Part shown: positions 26,925 to 34,837 of the stretch, in pieces
How the letters are laid out: every line of letters starts with the position of its first letter
How positions within the stretch are numbered: position 1 is the first letter of the stretch
DNA from: Nonomuraea basaltis
GTDB taxonomy: Bacteria; Actinomycetota; Actinomycetes; Streptosporangiales; Streptosporangiaceae
Assembly: GCF_005893125.1 (NCBI RefSeq)
Contig: NZ_VCJS01000063.1
Coordinates: forward strand, 1-61,413
Length of the DNA stretch: 61,413 nucleotides
Direction of reading: 5' to 3'
Program-made: the position numbers and the translations under genes
The notes under the pieces: generated by a model
Told to the model about the DNA's origin: nothing
Database searches by the model: none
What the model saw: the letters and a program-made list of their open reading frames with translations, nothing else

Positions 26925-27644
26925 GTGACGAACCAGACCACCGACGGGCAGCGGTTGCACGGGCCGGGGCTCGTCGACGTGCGGATGATGCGGGTGGCGC
27001 ACTCCAGTTTCCGCCGCGAGCTGGGCCTGTCCCCGGCAGCGGTACGCGCGGTCGCCGGCGGAGACCGCCGCCGGACGTCGATCGTCGCGGACCACGCGGC
27101 CCTGTTCCTGTCGTTGCTGCATCACCACCACAGCATCGAAGACGACCTGCTGTGGGCGGTGCTGCTCGAACGGGTTCCCGGTGAGCTCGCTCCGCTGGTG
27201 CACGTGATGCAGAGCCAGCACGAGAACGTGGCGGCGCTGCTGGACCAGGCGCACGCGGCACTCGGCACCTGGCGCCGTACCGCGTCCGCTCCGGACGGTG
27301 AGGTGCTGGCCGAGATCCTTTCCAGCCTGTGCACGGCGCTGTTCGAGCACCTGCATGCCGAGGAAACTCACCTGCTGCCCATCATGGCGCGGCATATCAC
27401 GGCCGAGGAGTGGGAGGAGTTCACCGCCCAGGGGATGTCTTCGATTCCCAAGCGGCTCATGTTCCTGGGCTTCGGGATGATGCTCTACGAGGGAGACCCC
27501 GAGGTCATCGGGATCGAGATGCGCAAGCTTCCCGCGCCGCTGCGCCGCCTGCTGCCGCCGCTGGGACGCCGCGCGTTCCGGCGCTACGCCCGCCGCGTTC
27601 ACGGCACCCCCGCACCACCGCGCGGCATCGGAGCCGTCGCCTGA
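26925..27644 (+). CDS. Hemerythrin-domain protein
   Basis: 239-aa soluble protein with a hemerythrin-like four-helix bundle. Candidate diiron ligands are in DHAALFLSLLHHHHSIEDD, HVMQSQHENVAALL and LFEHLHAEETHLLPIM, giving the H...HxxxE...H...HxxxE...H pattern. The C-terminal 90 residues are basic and not recognised. GTG 26925 has AAAGGAG upstream. Possible oxygen or NO sensing/binding; likely co-transcribed with the SnoaL-like gene 31 nt downstream. Confidence 0.87.
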   Translation: MTNQTTDGQRLHGPGLVDVRMMRVAHSSFRRELGLSPAAVRAVAGGDRRRTSIVADHAALFLSLLHHHHSIEDDLLWAVLLERVPGELAPLVHVMQSQHENVAALLDQAHAALGTWRRTASAPDGEVLAEILSSLCTALFEHLHAEETHLLPIMARHITAEEWEEFTAQGMSSIPKRLMFLGFGMMLYEGDPEVIGIEMRKLPAPLRRLLPPLGRRAFRRYARRVHGTPAPPRGIGAVA

Positions 27645-27675
27645 TTCGCCCCCATCCCACCCAAGGAGTTTCATC

Positions 27676-28113
27676 ATGATGCCGAACACCATCGCCGCCG
27701 CCCGGGCCAGGAACGAGGACGTGTGGAGCCGTTCCAGCAAGCTCCTGTACGCCGGCGATATCGACGAGTTCATCAACCACTGGTGCGACGACGCCAGCTA
27801 CGAGGCCGCACTGCCGGTCGCGGGCCTCCCCGCCGTCATCACCGGGCGGGAGGCGCTGCACGCGGCGTTCAGCGGCATGGTCGCCGGCGCGCGGAGCATC
27901 GTCGTGCACGACGTCCTGTTCCACCAGACGGACGATCCCGAGGTCGCGATCGTCGAGGAGCGAATGGTCGCCACGCTCGCCGACGGCTGGAGCTATGAGA
28001 ACCGGCTCATCATGAGGGTGACCTTCCGGGACGGCCGGATCGCCGGGATGCTCGAGTACTACGGGCAGTTCGCCCACCAGGAACTGCTGCGCAAGCTCGG
28101 GTTCGCGGCCTGA
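27676..28113 (+). CDS. SnoaL-like/NTF2-fold protein
   Basis: 145-aa protein of the NTF2-like cone-barrel superfamily: LYAGDIDEFINHWCDDASYE near the N-terminus, then ALHAAFSGMVAGA and a C-terminal sheet ending GMLEYYGQFAHQELLRKLG. Such proteins are polyketide-type cyclases, isomerases or ligand binders. AAGGAG lies 8 nt before ATG 27676. Function inferred only from fold. Confidence 0.82.
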   Translation: MMPNTIAAARARNEDVWSRSSKLLYAGDIDEFINHWCDDASYEAALPVAGLPAVITGREALHAAFSGMVAGARSIVVHDVLFHQTDDPEVAIVEERMVATLADGWSYENRLIMRVTFRDGRIAGMLEYYGQFAHQELLRKLGFAA

Positions 28114-28256
28114 TCTCCGCGGCCGCCGCTGCTACCGCGGCGCACTGTCGATGTTCGATCGACGGCGGTGCTCTTCGGAGCGCCGCCGTTCCCGGCGTCA
28201 GGGTCGGGTCGTGCCGCGCGGGTGCGGTGGTGCCTTTCTCCCGAGGCCATGTGGGC

Positions 28257-29366
28257 TCAGACCGCGCACCAATCGGCGCAGATCCGCTCGAAGATCTCGA
28301 CCGATTCGGCCAGCCGCGTCACCGAACACCATTCGTCGGTGACGTGCGCCTGTTCCGCCTCCCCAGGGCCGCAGACCACCGTGGGGACAGATCCCAGGGC
28401 GGGGGTCAGCACCGAGGCGTCGGTGAAATACGTCGCCGCCCGCGGCTCACCCGCCTGCCCGGTCACCTGCCGCACGATCTCGGCAACCGACCGCGCCCAT
28501 GCGTCGTCCGGATCGGTCCACACCGGCGGCAGGTCCACCAGCGGGCGCAGCTTCACGTCCGGACCGGCCGCACGCGCCAGGCAGGCCGCGACCTCCTCGT
28601 GGTGCTGGCCCGTGATCGTGCGGATGTCCACGGTGGCGACCGCCCGGTCAGGCACGGAGTTCGTGTTCAGCCCGCCCTGGATGGTGCCCACGTTCAGCGT
28701 CGGAGAGCCCATGACCGGGTGAGGCCCGTCCTCGAACCGATGGTCCTGGAACCTGGAGACCGCCCGGGCCAGCTTGTAGATCGCGTTGTCACCCAAGGAG
28801 GGCATCGAGCCGTGCGCGGTGACACCGGTGGCCAGCGCCTCGAGCCAGAGCGCGCCCTTGTGCCCGTGGACCACGGTGTTCCCTGTCGGTTCCGCGATGA
28901 CGAGTGGGCCGCTCGGCCCGCCGAGCAGTGACCGCGCCACGTGCCGCGCCCCGAGCGAGCCCGTTTCCTCCGCCGCGGTCAGCACGAGCCGTAGCCCGGC
29001 CCGCCTCGGCGTCGCCGCCGCGATCCTGATCGCGGCGAGCACGATCGCCGCCACGCCGCCCTTCATGTCGCTGGCGCCCCGGCCGTACAGGCGGTCGCCG
29101 TCGATCTCGCCGAACGGATCGTGCCGCCACGGCGCTGATCCCAGCGGCACCGTGTCGACGTGCCCGGACAGGCACAGCGGCGGCACGTCGAGCTCGGTAC
29201 GCCACTCGGCGACGAGGGTGCCTCGCCCGGGTTCGTGCTCGCTGATCGCGACCGTGAAGCCGGCCCCTTCCAGCAGCGGGGCGAGCGACTTCAGCGCTTC
29301 GCTCTCCGCCTTGTCCACCGTGTCGAGGCCGACCAGGCCACGGGTGAGGGCGACTACGTCGATCAT
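28257..29366 (-). CDS. M20-family metallopeptidase/deacylase
   Basis: 369-aa cytoplasmic zinc hydrolase of the ArgE/DapE/carboxypeptidase G2 family. Metal-binding His-x-Asp is in LSGHVDTVPLG, the bridging Asp in GRGASDMKGG, and Glu-Glu in TAAEETGSLGA; His in HGSMPSLGDNAIYK belongs to the dimerisation lid. GGAGG before ATG 29366. It removes acyl groups from, or cleaves, an N-substituted amino acid; substrate unknown. Gene stands alone. Confidence 0.9.
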   Translation of the reverse strand: MIDVVALTRGLVGLDTVDKAESEALKSLAPLLEGAGFTVAISEHEPGRGTLVAEWRTELDVPPLCLSGHVDTVPLGSAPWRHDPFGEIDGDRLYGRGASDMKGGVAAIVLAAIRIAAATPRRAGLRLVLTAAEETGSLGARHVARSLLGGPSGPLVIAEPTGNTVVHGHKGALWLEALATGVTAHGSMPSLGDNAIYKLARAVSRFQDHRFEDGPHPVMGSPTLNVGTIQGGLNTNSVPDRAVATVDIRTITGQHHEEVAACLARAAGPDVKLRPLVDLPPVWTDPDDAWARSVAEIVRQVTGQAGEPRAATYFTDASVLTPALGSVPTVVCGPGEAEQAHVTDEWCSVTRLAESVEIFERICADWCAV

Positions 29367-29529
29367 GGCGCCTCCGGCTTCGGGGTCGATTCCCTGATCT
29401 GCAAGGTAGGTGCGATCGCGATACTACGGGGGCCGTGCTCGGCCGGTTGGAGCAGCAGTCGCACGCTGGGACCGGATGATCGACGCGATCGCCCGCCTCT
29501 CCGTCTAGCAATATCGAACTGATGTTCGT

Positions 29530-29817
29530 ATGATGATCGACATGAATCTCAACCCGGAGGAACTGCCCGAGCTCTGGCGGCCACCCATCGTGGAGCACGC
29601 CGCCGCGACCCGTTCCGGTGCGGCGCGTTACCTGCTGGCCTGGGGAGACGACGCCGAAGGCGTGCGGTGGGGATTCCTGCTCTGGCCACCCCGGACGCGG
29701 CAGGCGCGCGACAGCGTGGAGCACGATGGGCGGGCGCGCTGGGTGCGCTGGGAGGACATTCGCCCGGTCACGGGCGAGGACTACAGCACGGTGCCGGTGG
29801 CTGATCGGCTCATGTGA
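29530..29817 (+). CDS. Hypothetical protein (95 aa)
   Basis: Small acidic protein, Trp- and Arg-rich, with no recognised domain. ATGs at 29530, 29533 and 29542 are all possible and no ribosome-binding site is visible before them, so it may be translated from a leaderless mRNA. It ends 38 nt before the MarR-GNAT gene. Confidence 0.6.
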   Translation: MMIDMNLNPEELPELWRPPIVEHAAATRSGAARYLLAWGDDAEGVRWGFLLWPPRTRQARDSVEHDGRARWVRWEDIRPVTGEDYSTVPVADRLM

Positions 29818-29832
29818 CCCTTTCCTGCGTGT

Positions 29833-29858
29833 CATTCTCTGACTAAGGTCAGAGAATG
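29833..29858. promoter_or_regulatory. Perfect palindrome covering the MarR-GNAT start
   Basis: CATTCTCTGAC (29833-29843), spacer TAAG, GTCAGAGAATG (29848-29858): 11-bp perfect arms. The last three bases are the ATG of the regulator. Most simply an autoregulatory MarR-type operator; as RNA it would also hide the start codon in a stem. Confidence 0.7.
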
Positions 29859-30770
29859 AACGTTACGACCATCGGACAGGTACGCCGGTTCCAGCGGACG
29901 GTGACGCAGCGGATCGGGGCGCTCGACGACAGGTTCCTGGCCAGGGATCGCCCGCTCGGGCAGGCGCGGCTGCTCTGGGAGATCGGCGCGGACGGCAGTG
30001 AGATACGTGCCCTGCGCGCGCGGCTGGAGCTCGACTCGGGATACCTGAGCCGGTTACTGCGATCGCTGGAGGCGGACGGGCTGGTCGCCGTCGATGGGGG
30101 CGGCTCCGACGGGCGGGTCCGCACGGCCCGGCTCACCCCGGCCGGGCTCGCCGAGAGGGAGGAGCTGGACCGCAGGTCCGACGAGGCGGCCGCGTCGATC
30201 CTGGAGCCGCTCTCCGACCGGCAGCGCGAGCGCCTGGTGGCCGCCATGTCGGAGGTCGAACGGCTGCTCCTCGCCTCCACGGTCGCGATCGACGTGCTCG
30301 ACCCGCGCCATCCGCACGCACGCCACTGCTTCCGGGCGTACGTCGACGAGCTCGCCCGCCGGTTCGACGGCGGCTTCGACCCGGACCGCGGCATCTCCGC
30401 CGACGACCACGAGCTCCGGCCCCCGGCCGGGATGCTGCTGGTCGCCGCGCTGCGTGCCGAGCCGGTCGGGTGCGTGGCGCTCAAGCTGCACCACGACAGC
30501 GGGTCGGCCCATGTCAAGCGGATGTGGGTGGACCCGGACACGCGCGGGCTCGGGCTGGGACGCCGCCTGCTCGCCGAGGCGGAGGACCGGGCGGCGGCGA
30601 GCGGCATCCGTACGGTGCGGCTGGAGACGAACCGGACGCTCACCGAGGCCATCGCCCTGTACCGGGCGTCCGGCTATCGCGAGGTGGAGCCGTTCAACGA
30701 CGAGCCGTACGCGCATCACTGGTTCGAGAAGCGGCTGGGCGGCCGCCTCGAGCGGGCGCCGCGTGTCTGA
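29856..30770 (+). CDS. MarR-type HTH / GNAT acetyltransferase fusion
   Basis: 304-aa two-domain protein. The N-terminal MarR-like winged helix spans about residues 1-150 (LDSGYLSRLLRSLEADGLV as recognition and wing region). The C-terminal GNAT domain has VKRMWVDPDTRGLGLGRRLL, where RGLGLG is the acetyl-CoA loop, and YRASGYREVEPF. Such fusions combine DNA binding with N-acetylation of a small molecule. ATG 29856 lies within the palindromic operator. Confidence 0.92.
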   Translation: MNVTTIGQVRRFQRTVTQRIGALDDRFLARDRPLGQARLLWEIGADGSEIRALRARLELDSGYLSRLLRSLEADGLVAVDGGGSDGRVRTARLTPAGLAEREELDRRSDEAAASILEPLSDRQRERLVAAMSEVERLLLASTVAIDVLDPRHPHARHCFRAYVDELARRFDGGFDPDRGISADDHELRPPAGMLLVAALRAEPVGCVALKLHHDSGSAHVKRMWVDPDTRGLGLGRRLLAEAEDRAAASGIRTVRLETNRTLTEAIALYRASGYREVEPFNDEPYAHHWFEKRLGGRLERAPRV

Positions 30771-30772
30771 GG

Positions 30773-30789
30773 CAGGCGGCGCCCGCCTG
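30773..30789. terminator. Hairpin after the MarR-GNAT gene
   Basis: CAGGCGG-CGC-CCGCCTG, 7-bp perfect stem 3 nt after the stop, in the convergent gap before the DUF574 gene. Confidence 0.5.
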
Positions 30790-30884
30790 AGGCGGTCGTT
30801 CAGGCGGTTGGGTTGAAGCGGTGGTAGCCGGGGGCCCGCCACCCGTGCCCGGCCGGTGCTGCTCGACCCGGTAAAAAAGGTGAT

Positions 30885-31712
30885 TTATCCGCGTATGCGT
30901 CCTACGCCGGCCAGGATGCCGGACTTGACGAAGTCGTACGAGCCGTCCGGGGAGGCGTCGGGCGTCCAGTCGGAGACCGGTACGACGCCGGGGCCGAGCG
31001 GGTGGAGGCCGTCGAAGTAGGCGGCGATCTCGTCGTAGCCGCGGCTGGCGAGGCCGCCCGAGGTGGTGCTCTTGTAGACCGACTGGCCGGCGATGGTCTC
31101 GTCGACGGTGGCGTTGCCCGCGTAGAGGTGCGACAGCACGAGGTAGCCGCCGGGGCGCAGGCGCTCGCGGATGCGCGCCACGACATGCGCGGCCTCGCCG
31201 TTGTCAGGGATGAAGTGCAGCACCGCCACCAGCAGGATCGCATAGGGCTGGGAGAGGTCCAGGTGCTCGGCGACGCGCGGGTCGTCCAGGATCGCGTCGG
31301 GGTCCTTGAGGTCGCCCTCCATGGCGAGCACGTCCGGGTCTCTGGCCAGCAGCGCGCGGGCGTGGGTCAGGACGATCGGGTCGTTGTCCACGTAGACGAC
31401 GCGGGAGCCCGGGCCGTGCCGCTGGGCCACCTGGTGGACGTTGTCCTGGGTGGGCAGGCCGGCGCCGATGTCGATGAACTGGCGCACGCCCGCCTCGGCC
31501 AGCATGCGTACCGCGCGGCCGAGGAAGCCGCGGTTGGCCAGGGCGATCTGACGGGCCTCGTTGCCCATCTTCCGGCCGATCTCGATCATCTTCTCGGCCG
31601 CCTCACGGTCGGCGGCGAAGTTGTCGCGGCCTCCGAGGTAGTAGTCGTACATGCGGGCGACGCTGGGCACGTTCGGGTTGATCCCCGCAGGTACGCGGTC
31701 CGCCTCGGTCAT
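30885..31712 (-). CDS. SAM-dependent methyltransferase (DUF574)
   Basis: 275-aa member of the S-adenosyl methyltransferase family PF04672, abundant in actinomycetes. It has the hallmark start NPNVPSVARMYDYYLGGRDN, motif I FIDIGAGLPTQDNVH, and YVDNDPIVLTHARALL. AGAGAGG precedes the ATG. Substrate unknown; the following divergent genes do not indicate a pathway. Confidence 0.92.
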   Translation of the reverse strand: MTEADRVPAGINPNVPSVARMYDYYLGGRDNFAADREAAEKMIEIGRKMGNEARQIALANRGFLGRAVRMLAEAGVRQFIDIGAGLPTQDNVHQVAQRHGPGSRVVYVDNDPIVLTHARALLARDPDVLAMEGDLKDPDAILDDPRVAEHLDLSQPYAILLVAVLHFIPDNGEAAHVVARIRERLRPGGYLVLSHLYAGNATVDETIAGQSVYKSTTSGGLASRGYDEIAAYFDGLHPLGPGVVPVSDWTPDASPDGSYDFVKSGILAGVGRIRG

Positions 31713-31779
31713 GTGGCGACCTCTCTATGTGATCTTTTGGCGCTGATTCTAGGGGGCGTACATGGCGACCGCGACACGT

Positions 31780-32730
31780 TCACGCACGGCGGAACGTGTG
31801 CCGGTAGGCCAGCGGCGCCACCCCGACCGCCGCGTGCAGGTGCTGGCGCAGCGAGACCGCCGTGCCGAAGCCCGCCCGCCTGGCCACCTCCTCCACCCCG
31901 AGGTCCGTCGTCTCCAGCAGGTGCCGGGCGTGCTGCACCCGCTGGGTGGTCAGCCACCTGGCCGGGCTCACGCCGGTCTCCTCACGGAAGCGCCTGGTGA
32001 ACGTGCGCACGCTCATCCTGGCGTGCCCGGCCAGCGCGTTCAGGTCGAGCTGGGCGTCGAGGTGGGCGAGCATCCACTCGCGGGTTGCCGCCGTGCCGCC
32101 GGCGGCCACGTACGGCAGGGGCCGCTCGATGTACTGCGCCTGGCCGCCGTCCCGCCACGGCGGCATGACGCAGCGGCGGGCCGCGCGGTTGGCCACCTCG
32201 CTGCCGTGGTCGCGCCTGACCACGTGCAGGCACAGGTCCAGCCCCGCCGCCACCCCGGCCGAGGTCAGCACGTCGCCGTCGTCCACGAACAATACGTCGG
32301 GATCCAGCTTGACCTGCGGGAACAGTGTGGCGAAGCGGGCCGCATCGGTCCAGTGCGTGGTGGCCCGGCGCCCGTCGAGGAGCCCGGCCGCCGCCAGCAC
32401 GAACGACCCCGTGCAGATCGACATGGTCCGCGGCCGCCCCTGCAGCGCCGCGCGCAGCGTGTCCGAGATCGTGCCGTCCCTCAACACCCGGCCCCCGTGG
32501 ATGCCCGGCACCAGGATCGTGTCGGCCGTGTCGAGCACGTCGAGGTCGTCGTCGGGCAGGACGCTGTAGCCGGCCGAGCAGCGGACCGGGCGCCGCCCCT
32601 CGGAGCAGGTCACCACCTCGTACAGCTTCTCGCCCTCCGGCGTCTCGGCCGACCAGAACACCTGGCCGGGCACGCCGAGGTCGAGCGGGGCGAAATGGTT
32701 CTGCACCACGACGGCCACGCGATGAGTCAT
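31780..32730 (-). CDS. GlxA-type transcriptional regulator (DJ-1/PfpI + AraC)
   Basis: 316 aa: N-terminal DJ-1/PfpI amidotransferase-like domain (VAVVVQNHFAPLDLGVPGQ; nucleophile-elbow region TMSICTGSFVLAAAGLL), then a C-terminal AraC helix-turn-helix (LDLNALAGHARMSVRTFTRRF and LLETTDLGVEEVARRAGFGT). Divergent from the MFS transporter 71 bp away, which it most likely controls. Confidence 0.92.
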   Translation of the reverse strand: MTHRVAVVVQNHFAPLDLGVPGQVFWSAETPEGEKLYEVVTCSEGRRPVRCSAGYSVLPDDDLDVLDTADTILVPGIHGGRVLRDGTISDTLRAALQGRPRTMSICTGSFVLAAAGLLDGRRATTHWTDAARFATLFPQVKLDPDVLFVDDGDVLTSAGVAAGLDLCLHVVRRDHGSEVANRAARRCVMPPWRDGGQAQYIERPLPYVAAGGTAATREWMLAHLDAQLDLNALAGHARMSVRTFTRRFREETGVSPARWLTTQRVQHARHLLETTDLGVEEVARRAGFGTAVSLRQHLHAAVGVAPLAYRHTFRRA

Positions 32731-32801
32731 GGCCGAATTCTTTCACATCTTGGCTATCCGGCCACTCGTCCCCCTGTAAGGAGATAAAGCAGGATTGGCG
32801 C

Positions 32802-34187
32802 ATGACCTTGAGCACCACCACGACCCCCACCGGTCGCAAGCTCCACAGGGCCTGGTTCGTGGCGGCCGTCGCCTTCGTGACGATCCTGGGCGCCGCCGGG
32901 TTCCGTGCCACCCCGGGCGTGCTGATCACGCCGCTCCGGGACGAGTTCGGCTGGTCCACCGGCACGATCTCCCTGGCCGTGTCGATCAACCTGGTGCTCT
33001 ACGGCCTGATGGCCCCGTTCGCCGCGGCCCTGATGGACCGCTTCGGCATGCGGCGCGTGGTCGCGCTCGCCCTGATGCTGATCGCCGCGGGCAGCGGGCT
33101 CACCGTGCTGATGACGGCGAGCTGGCAGCTCCTCCTGCTCTGGGGCGTGTTCGTCGGGCTGGGCACGGGGTCGATGGCGCTGGTGTTCGCCGCGACCGTG
33201 GTCGACCGGTGGTTCGTGCGGCATCGCGGACTGGTGACCGGCATCCTCACCGCGGGCGGCGCCACCGGGCAGCTGATCTTCCTGCCCGTCCTGGCCCAGC
33301 TCGCGCAGGGTCCCGGGTGGCGCTTCGCCTCGCTGGCCGTGGCCGGGTCGGCGCTGGCCGTGGTGCCGTTCGTGTGGTGGCTGCTCCGCGACCGGCCGGA
33401 GGACGTGGGCACGACGGCGCTGGGCGCGGGAGCGCCGTCGTCTGGAGGAGGAGCGACGCAGGAGCGACGGGGGAAGACGGCGGCACATGGCGACCGAGCC
33501 GCCTCACGGAGTGAGGCAAATGAACACGGCGCGGAGCTGAGCGCGGAGCCGGGTGGGGCGCGTACCGAGCCGAGTAAGGGAAACGTGGCCGTCAGGGCCG
33601 TCGCGGTGCTCGCCCGGGCGGCGCGGACGCGGCCGTTCTGGCTGCTCGCGGGTGGCTTCGCGATCTGCGGGGCGAGCACGAACGGGCTGGTCGGCACCCA
33701 CTTCATCCCCGCGGCCCACGACCACGGCATGGCCGCGCCGATCGCGGCCGGGCTGCTGGCGGTCATCGGGATCTTCGACATCGTGGGCACGATCGCCTCC
33801 GGCTGGCTCAGCGACAGGATCGACCCCAAGGTGCTGCTCGGCGTCTACTACGGGCTGCGCGGGCTGTCGCTGATGGTGCTGCCCAGCCTGTTCGCGGCCA
33901 CGGCCGAGCCCAGCATGCTGATCTTCATCGTGTTCTACGGCCTGGACTGGGTGGCGACCGTGCCGCCCACGGTGGCGCTGTGCCGGCGGATCTACGGTGC
34001 CGACGGGGCCGTGGTGTTCGGCTGGGTCTTCGCCTCGCACCAGGTCGGCGCCGCGTTCGCGGCCGTCGGCGCCGGCCTCACCCGCGACCACCTGGGCGCC
34101 TACGACCTCGCCTGGTACGGCGCCGGCGCCCTCTGCCTCCTGGCCGCCGGCATGTCCCTGGCGATAGGGCATTCTAGGAGGCGATGA
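32802..34187 (+). CDS. MFS transporter
   Basis: 461-aa major facilitator with about 12 transmembrane segments in two bundles. The A-type loop between TM2 and TM3 reads ALMDRFGMRRVVAL; IASGWLSDRIDPKVLLG marks the second bundle. The central cytoplasmic loop is long (about residues 200-265) and includes a dispersed 39-bp DNA repeat translated as AAHGDRAASRSEANE. ATG 32802 has AGGA 7 nt upstream. Substrate unknown. The stop overlaps the Pth2-like gene (ATGA). Confidence 0.9.
   Translation: MTLSTTTTPTGRKLHRAWFVAAVAFVTILGAAGFRATPGVLITPLRDEFGWSTGTISLAVSINLVLYGLMAPFAAALMDRFGMRRVVALALMLIAAGSGLTVLMTASWQLLLLWGVFVGLGTGSMALVFAATVVDRWFVRHRGLVTGILTAGGATGQLIFLPVLAQLAQGPGWRFASLAVAGSALAVVPFVWWLLRDRPEDVGTTALGAGAPSSGGGATQERRGKTAAHGDRAASRSEANEHGAELSAEPGGARTEPSKGNVAVRAVAVLARAARTRPFWLLAGGFAICGASTNGLVGTHFIPAAHDHGMAAPIAAGLLAVIGIFDIVGTIASGWLSDRIDPKVLLGVYYGLRGLSLMVLPSLFAATAEPSMLIFIVFYGLDWVATVPPTVALCRRIYGADGAVVFGWVFASHQVGAAFAAVGAGLTRDHLGAYDLAWYGAGALCLLAAGMSLAIGHSRRR
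33481..33519 (+). repeat. 39-bp dispersed repeat, copy B (inside MFS gene)
   Basis: Identical to copy A at 10661-10699 in 36 of 39 bases; read in the same frame. It contains a perfect small inverted repeat GCCTCAC-GGA-GTGAGGC. It lies in the central cytoplasmic loop of the transporter, where extra residues are tolerated. Confidence 0.8.
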
Positions 34188-34837
34188 ACGAGCTCTATGT
34201 GCTCCCGCTGGTGATCAGGATTGAGCGGGCCACACCCCCTGAACGCACCGACGCCCTCGAGGCCGCCGCGACGGCCGTGCTGAGCCTGCTCGACGACCCG
34301 GGGGAGTGGACGGCCGAGCTGCACGCCTGGCAGGTCGCCGGCAAGATCCGCAAGGTCGTGCGCCGGGCCAGGGGCGCCGAGTGGCGCCGGGCGATCGCGC
34401 TGCCGGGCCGTACGATCGAGCACCGCACGGCGGAGGTGCGGGTGCACCCGCCCGTGCCGCTCGACGACTGGCCCAGGGACCTCGCGCGGCTGCAGGTGTC
34501 GGGCACCGAGCTGGCCGACACCCGCGAGCTCCCGCCCGCCGAGCCGCCGATCCTGTGGGCCAATCCGAAGCTCGCCATGTCCGCGGGCAAGGCCATGGCG
34601 CAGGCCGGGCACGCCGCCCAGCTCGCCTGGTGGGCCAGCGACCCGGGCGAGCGGGCGGCCTGGCGCGCGAACGGCCTGACGGTGTCCGTGCGGGCAGGTC
34701 GCCAGGAAGCCTTCGACGCCAAGGTCGCCGCGGGGCTGCCCGTGGTGCGCGATGCCGGGTTCACCGAGATCGAGCCGGGCTCGTGCACGTTCGTCGCCGA
34801 TGCGCCCTGGCTTTACGGGCGGGTCGCTAGATCGTGA
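34184..34837 (+). CDS. Pth2-family peptidyl-tRNA hydrolase-like protein
   Basis: 217 aa. The C-terminal 120 residues match the archaeal/eukaryotic-type Pth2 fold: LAMSAGKAMAQAGHAAQLAW is the helix carrying the conserved Lys and Gln/His residues, and GLTVSVRAGRQEAFDAK and VRDAGFTEIEPGSCTF follow. The N-terminal 90 residues are an actinobacterial extension. Start overlaps the MFS stop by 4 nt; the last 11 nt overlap the convergent DUF3616 gene. Peptidyl-tRNA recycling is the family function; bacterial members are not well defined. Confidence 0.85.
   Translation: MNELYVLPLVIRIERATPPERTDALEAAATAVLSLLDDPGEWTAELHAWQVAGKIRKVVRRARGAEWRRAIALPGRTIEHRTAEVRVHPPVPLDDWPRDLARLQVSGTELADTRELPPAEPPILWANPKLAMSAGKAMAQAGHAAQLAWWASDPGERAAWRANGLTVSVRAGRQEAFDAKVAAGLPVVRDAGFTEIEPGSCTFVADAPWLYGRVARS

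Noticed and set aside
26811..27776. Upstream in-frame extension of the SARP regulator
   Set aside because: It is antisense to the hemerythrin gene, and family homology starts at MRYQVLG (26810).
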